A DNA stretch of 64,000 bases, from assembly GCF_048548695.1 (NCBI RefSeq), contig NZ_JBLYIF010000003.1; one strand, written 5' to 3'. The notes under the pieces are model-generated. The model saw only the letters and a program-made list of their open reading frames with translations, made no database searches and was not told where the DNA came from. Shown here piece after piece: positions 60,850 to 64,000 of this stretch. Position 1 is the first letter of the stretch. Each line of letters begins with the position of its first letter. The DNA comes from Neptuniibacter sp048548695 (GTDB lineage Bacteria > Pseudomonadota > Gammaproteobacteria > Pseudomonadales > Balneatricaceae). The position numbers were made by a program, and so were the translations under genes.

Positions 60850-62169
60850 TTAGTCTTTGAAGCTGGATGCATCCATGTCGTGACGGTTTAGCAACTTATA
60901 GAAATCGGTGCGATTTCGTCCGGCAATGCGTGCCGCCTGGCTGACATTGCCCTCGGTGATCTGCAGGACTTTTTTCAGATAACGTTTTTCAAATTCAGCG
61001 CGGGCTTCATTGAAGCTGGGCATGACCTGGTCTTGATTGGCCAGCGCTCGGGACACAGCGCTGTCGCTGATTACAGGCGTGGTGCTGAGTGCGGTGACCT
61101 TTTCAATAATGTTTTCTAACTGGCGCACATTGCCGGGCCAGGCCGCTTGTGCCAATAACTGCAGAGCAGCACTGGAGATATTCTTTACTTTCGGATTATG
61201 GCGTTGTGCCGCGCGCTGCAGGAAAAATCGCGCCAGAGGGGGAATATCTTCCGCCCGTTCTGCCAGCGAAGGTAGATGCAGGTTGACGACATTAAGCCGA
61301 TAGAACAGGTCTTCCCTGAACTCCTGCTGGGTCATGGCATCTTCCAGATTCCGGTGTGTCGCTGACAGTATCCTGACATCGACGGGCACTGAATCTGTGC
61401 TACCGACCGGTCTGATCTGACGTTCTTGCAAGGCCCTGAGTAGCTTAACCTGCAGGGGCATCGGCATATCGCCGATCTCATCTAAAAACAGGGTGCCGCC
61501 GTTCGCCGCCCGGAACAACCCCTCATGACTGCTGATCGCACCGGTAAAAGCGCCTTTGCAGTGGCCAAATAACTCGGATTCGAGTAATTGCTCGGGCAGA
61601 GCACCGCAGTTGATGGCGATAAAGGGCTTTTTGCAACGCGGACTGGCTTTGTGGATCGCGTTGGCCAGCATCTCTTTACCGCTGCCACTGGCACCAGTGA
61701 TAAGCACGCTGACATCGGCACTAGCGACCTGTTCGGCTTCTTGCAGTACCTGTTCCATCAGTGGACTGCGGCTGATGATATCGGCCCGCCAGTCGCCCTG
61801 ATTGACAGTGGTTTCAGCCAGGGCAGAACTCAATGTGTCCAGCAGCTGATCGCGATTGATTGGCTTGGTCAGAAAACCAAAAACCCCTTGCTGGGTGGCA
61901 CTGACGGCTTCGGGAATAGAGCCATGCGCGGTCAGTATCACTACCGGCAGTTGTGGCATCCGTAGCTGGATTTGATGGAACAGGCTCAGGCCATCCATAC
62001 CTTCCATGCGTAGGTCAGTTAGCACCAGTTGTACCGATTCGTCCAAGCGTTTCAGGGCGTCTTCGCCGCTCTCTGCGCAGGTGACACGATAACCTTCAGA
62101 ATCCAGCCGGACACGTAATAGTTTCAGCAGGGCGGGATCATCATCGACCAAAAGAATATGTGCACTCAT
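60850..62169 (-). CDS. glrR: Sigma-54-dependent response regulator, GlrR/QseF type
   Basis: The 439-residue NtrC-family regulator has a receiver domain (about 5-115) with the phosphoacceptor Asp in LVLTDLRMEGMDG. A central AAA+ domain (about 135-375) has Walker A GASGSGKEMLANAIHKAS, the sigma-54-contacting GAFTGA loop and Walker B FLDEIGDMP. A C-terminal Fis-type helix-turn-helix ends with NVSQAARIAGRNRTDFYKLL. The order kinase, lipoprotein, regulator matches glrK-qseG-glrR. In enterics this system controls the small RNA GlmY from a sigma-54 promoter. Confidence 0.94.
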   Translation of the reverse strand: MSAHILLVDDDPALLKLLRVRLDSEGYRVTCAESGEDALKRLDESVQLVLTDLRMEGMDGLSLFHQIQLRMPQLPVVILTAHGSIPEAVSATQQGVFGFLTKPINRDQLLDTLSSALAETTVNQGDWRADIISRSPLMEQVLQEAEQVASADVSVLITGASGSGKEMLANAIHKASPRCKKPFIAINCGALPEQLLESELFGHCKGAFTGAISSHEGLFRAANGGTLFLDEIGDMPMPLQVKLLRALQERQIRPVGSTDSVPVDVRILSATHRNLEDAMTQQEFREDLFYRLNVVNLHLPSLAERAEDIPPLARFFLQRAAQRHNPKVKNISSAALQLLAQAAWPGNVRQLENIIEKVTALSTTPVISDSAVSRALANQDQVMPSFNEARAEFEKRYLKKVLQITEGNVSQAARIAGRNRTDFYKLLNRHDMDASSFKD

Positions 62170-62654
62170 GGCTGGGACTCTCGCTCACGGGTTAGTTCGT
62201 TTTCAAGTTCAGTCAGCGCATTGATTTTGGCCTGCATCTCCTGATGCTGTTGTTGCAGGGTTTGTCTTTCCAGTATCAATTGCTGCATGCTCTCTGCCTG
62301 GCGTTGCCGCAGGTTCAGGTAGGTGTCCCCGGGACAGTCTTTGCTGGGATAGAGTACGAGGCGTTCATACAGCCGTACGGCCTGTTGCAGTTGTTCCAGG
62401 GCTGCATCTGGTTGAGACAGCAGGACCGCCTGTAACGCGATATTCTTATCACTTCTGGCTTGCTTCAAGAGCGCCGCTTTTTGTTTGGGTTGATGAAACA
62501 GGCTGAATTCGCTTTGTTGCAGCATCTGCAACTCACTATTGTTCATGCTACAGGTTCGTTCGCTACCTGTTGCTGGCACCAGAGTGTGCAACTGGCAGCC
62601 GGTAAGCAGCAGGGGCAGCAGACTAAGCAGGAATTTATAACAATGGCTTGGCAT
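62166..62654 (-). CDS. qseG: QseG-like lipoprotein
   Basis: The 162-residue protein has a lipoprotein signal peptide with lipobox LLLTGC (acylated Cys near residue 20). A region of helices follows with QPDAALEQLQQAVRLYERL, and a C-terminal coiled coil is rich in Gln and Glu. Its place between the kinase and the regulator, overlapping both, is diagnostic of QseG, the outer-membrane lipoprotein that interacts with the sensor QseE/GlrK in E. coli. Sequence similarity alone is low, so the name rests on position. Confidence 0.8.
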   Translation of the reverse strand: MPSHCYKFLLSLLPLLLTGCQLHTLVPATGSERTCSMNNSELQMLQQSEFSLFHQPKQKAALLKQARSDKNIALQAVLLSQPDAALEQLQQAVRLYERLVLYPSKDCPGDTYLNLRQRQAESMQQLILERQTLQQQHQEMQAKINALTELENELTRERESQP

Positions 62655-64000
62655 CAGGCAGCATCCATTTGGGTCAGGTTTACCCGAAAGCAAACCGTGT
62701 GATCTTTATTATGTTGCAGGGTAACATAGCCGCCCAATGCGCTGGCGGCATCCTTGACAATACTCAGGCCAATACCTGAGCCGCGTACGGGACCGGCCCG
62801 GCGGTTTTGCCCCTGATAAAAGGGTTCAAATAAGTGTGGTACATCACTGGAGGGAATGGTCGGGCCTTTGTTCTGCACATCGATAAACAGCTGTTTATCT
62901 TCGATGAACATTTTCAGGCGAATTTCACCCTGTTTTGCGCCATATTGGGCGGCATTGCTGATCAGGTTAGTCAGTATCCTCAGCAGCATATCTGCATCGG
63001 TATGCCATGTCAGATCGTGCTGTGGCAGGTGCAGGGTTATCTGTTTCTGTTCCAGCAGTAACTGGTGTGGCTCACAGGCCTGTTGCAGCAGGGGCAGTAG
63101 TGCTACAGGTCTGCCTTTTGTCGGTTGTAGCTGTGCCAGACGGTTGTAATCCAACAGCTGCTCGATCAGTTGTTGTAGCTGGCGGGCATTACTTTGTAGC
63201 AGGCTGGCAATTTCTTGCTGACTCTCATTTAGTGCCCCTGTGACTTGTTCGGCCAGCAGGTCTGAACCTTCTCTCAGTGTAGTGAGGGGTGTTTTTAACT
63301 CGTGCGACATGTGCCGCAGGAAACGGTGTTTTTCTTCTTCTGCGGCACTCAGTTGCTCGCTTAACCAGTTCAGTTGTTGCTCAAGGGAAACCAGTTCTTG
63401 GGGGCCACCTACGCCCAGATTTTCATAGGATTCACCTGTGCCCATGGCGCGTATGCGTCGAGCTATCCGCTTTACTGGCTGGATAATACTGCGACTGAAA
63501 ATGATCATCAGCAGGAGGGAAATTGCCAGTAACAGTAAAGTTACGATTTCCAGCCGTACCTGAGTGTCCTGGGCGACCTGATTAAGGCGCTGCAAGCTTG
63601 TGTCTAGGTATTGATCCACCGACTGGTTCATGGTTTGGGTGAGTTGCTGCAGTTCTGCCGGGGGGTTGCTGGTATTTTGACGATAGTGATCCAGCACGTG
63701 CTGAATCAGGGTGTTTTGCTCCGGGTTGCTGTACAGCGCCTGATGCAGGGTGAACTGTTGTTCAAATTCGTTAATCAGTTGCAGCAAGCGTTGCCGGATA
63801 TCTTCACGCTGCAGAATTTCGAACTGTTTTGCCGCACGGGTGATTGCTTCGGCCTGCTGCTGTAGCTGCTGGCCTCGGCGGGTGACCTCAAGTGCCTGTT
63901 GTGCAAGGACCCGGCCCTGACTGGACTGGTCAACCAATTGATCGGTGGCGTAATAGATCAGTATGCCAAAAGGCGCGACCACGGCGACAAAAGCCAGAAT
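62654..64000 (-). CDS. glrK: Sensor histidine kinase, GlrK/QseE type (5' end cut off)
   Basis: Partial: the reading frame runs off the right edge, so the N terminus and part of the first transmembrane segment are missing. About 449 codons are in the window. After the first segment comes a periplasmic helical domain (Gln-rich), a second membrane segment and a HAMP domain. HisKA follows with the phosphorylated His in FLRHMSHELKTPLTTL. The ATPase domain has NLISNAAQYGAKQG and GSGIGLSIVKDAASALGG. The stop overlaps the qseG start by one base. It is the first gene of the glrK-qseG-glrR operon. Confidence 0.94.
   Translation of the reverse strand: MLAFVAVVAPFGILIYYATDQLVDQSSQGRVLAQQALEVTRRGQQLQQQAEAITRAAKQFEILQREDIRQRLLQLINEFEQQFTLHQALYSNPEQNTLIQHVLDHYRQNTSNPPAELQQLTQTMNQSVDQYLDTSLQRLNQVAQDTQVRLEIVTLLLLAISLLLMIIFSRSIIQPVKRIARRIRAMGTGESYENLGVGGPQELVSLEQQLNWLSEQLSAAEEEKHRFLRHMSHELKTPLTTLREGSDLLAEQVTGALNESQQEIASLLQSNARQLQQLIEQLLDYNRLAQLQPTKGRPVALLPLLQQACEPHQLLLEQKQITLHLPQHDLTWHTDADMLLRILTNLISNAAQYGAKQGEIRLKMFIEDKQLFIDVQNKGPTIPSSDVPHLFEPFYQGQNRRAGPVRGSGIGLSIVKDAASALGGYVTLQHNKDHTVCFRVNLTQMDAA

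Overview
The window looks like a chromosomal segment of a marine gammaproteobacterium close to the Oceanospirillales/Pseudomonadales. The evidence is gene content: a full rnfABCDGE operon with nth nearby, tmcA, folE-folX, an EF-P-like factor, a GlrK-QseG-GlrR type system, Rof, a Pseudomonas-type sulfite reductase plus DUF934 pair, and a phasin. The genus call is inference. No rRNA, tRNA, CRISPR array, insertion sequence or prophage was seen.

The left 3.6 kb differs from the rest. Four attC-like recombination sites in direct orientation delimit three complete integron gene cassettes and the tail of a fourth. The cassettes encode a membrane/coiled-coil protein, a SRPBCC protein overlapping an ECF sigma factor, and a small polytopic membrane protein. 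No integrase is present, so this is the distal end of a chromosomal integron or an attC cluster without an integrase. Vertical-type genes (YaiI family, RDD protein) follow.

From 4.9 to 11.7 kb lies assimilatory sulfate reduction. A minus-strand operon reads TauE-type exporter, cysI, DUF934, cysH, and the divergent plus-strand genes are cysD and cysN. CysH has the cysteine pattern of an APS reductase, and CysN carries what looks like a decayed APS kinase domain, so the two fit a PAPS-independent route. From 11.8 to 18.1 kb is the Rnf ion-translocating complex, whose RnfC has a long tail of six degenerate repeats. A Crp/Fnr regulator, a DUF2892 protein, an RhlE helicase, nth and a GIY-YIG protein follow.

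From 22 to 46 kb are mostly small housekeeping and stress operons: a nucleoside-recognition (Gate) protein; a glycosyltransferase/YrbL-like kinase/glycosyltransferase cluster; purT; an iron-sulfur photolyase divergent from a predicted winged-helix/nuclease-like protein; an MscK-like channel; a LysR regulator divergent from azoR-pirin; a GlxA regulator with a second DJ-1 protein; nitronate monooxygenase; a GST-GDPD operon; SmrA; and LemA with an M48 protease.

From 46 to 64 kb are folE-folX, a GGDEF protein with a destroyed active site but a kept RxxD motif, tmcA, efpL with a retropepsin-like protease, a chemoreceptor without a ligand domain overlapping a NIT-like protein, an isolated strongly expressed-looking phasin with palindromic operator candidates, a MOSC-reductase-ferredoxin fusion, a TPR-methyltransferase overlapping rof, envelope proteins, YbaK, and the glrK-qseG-glrR operon cut by the window end.
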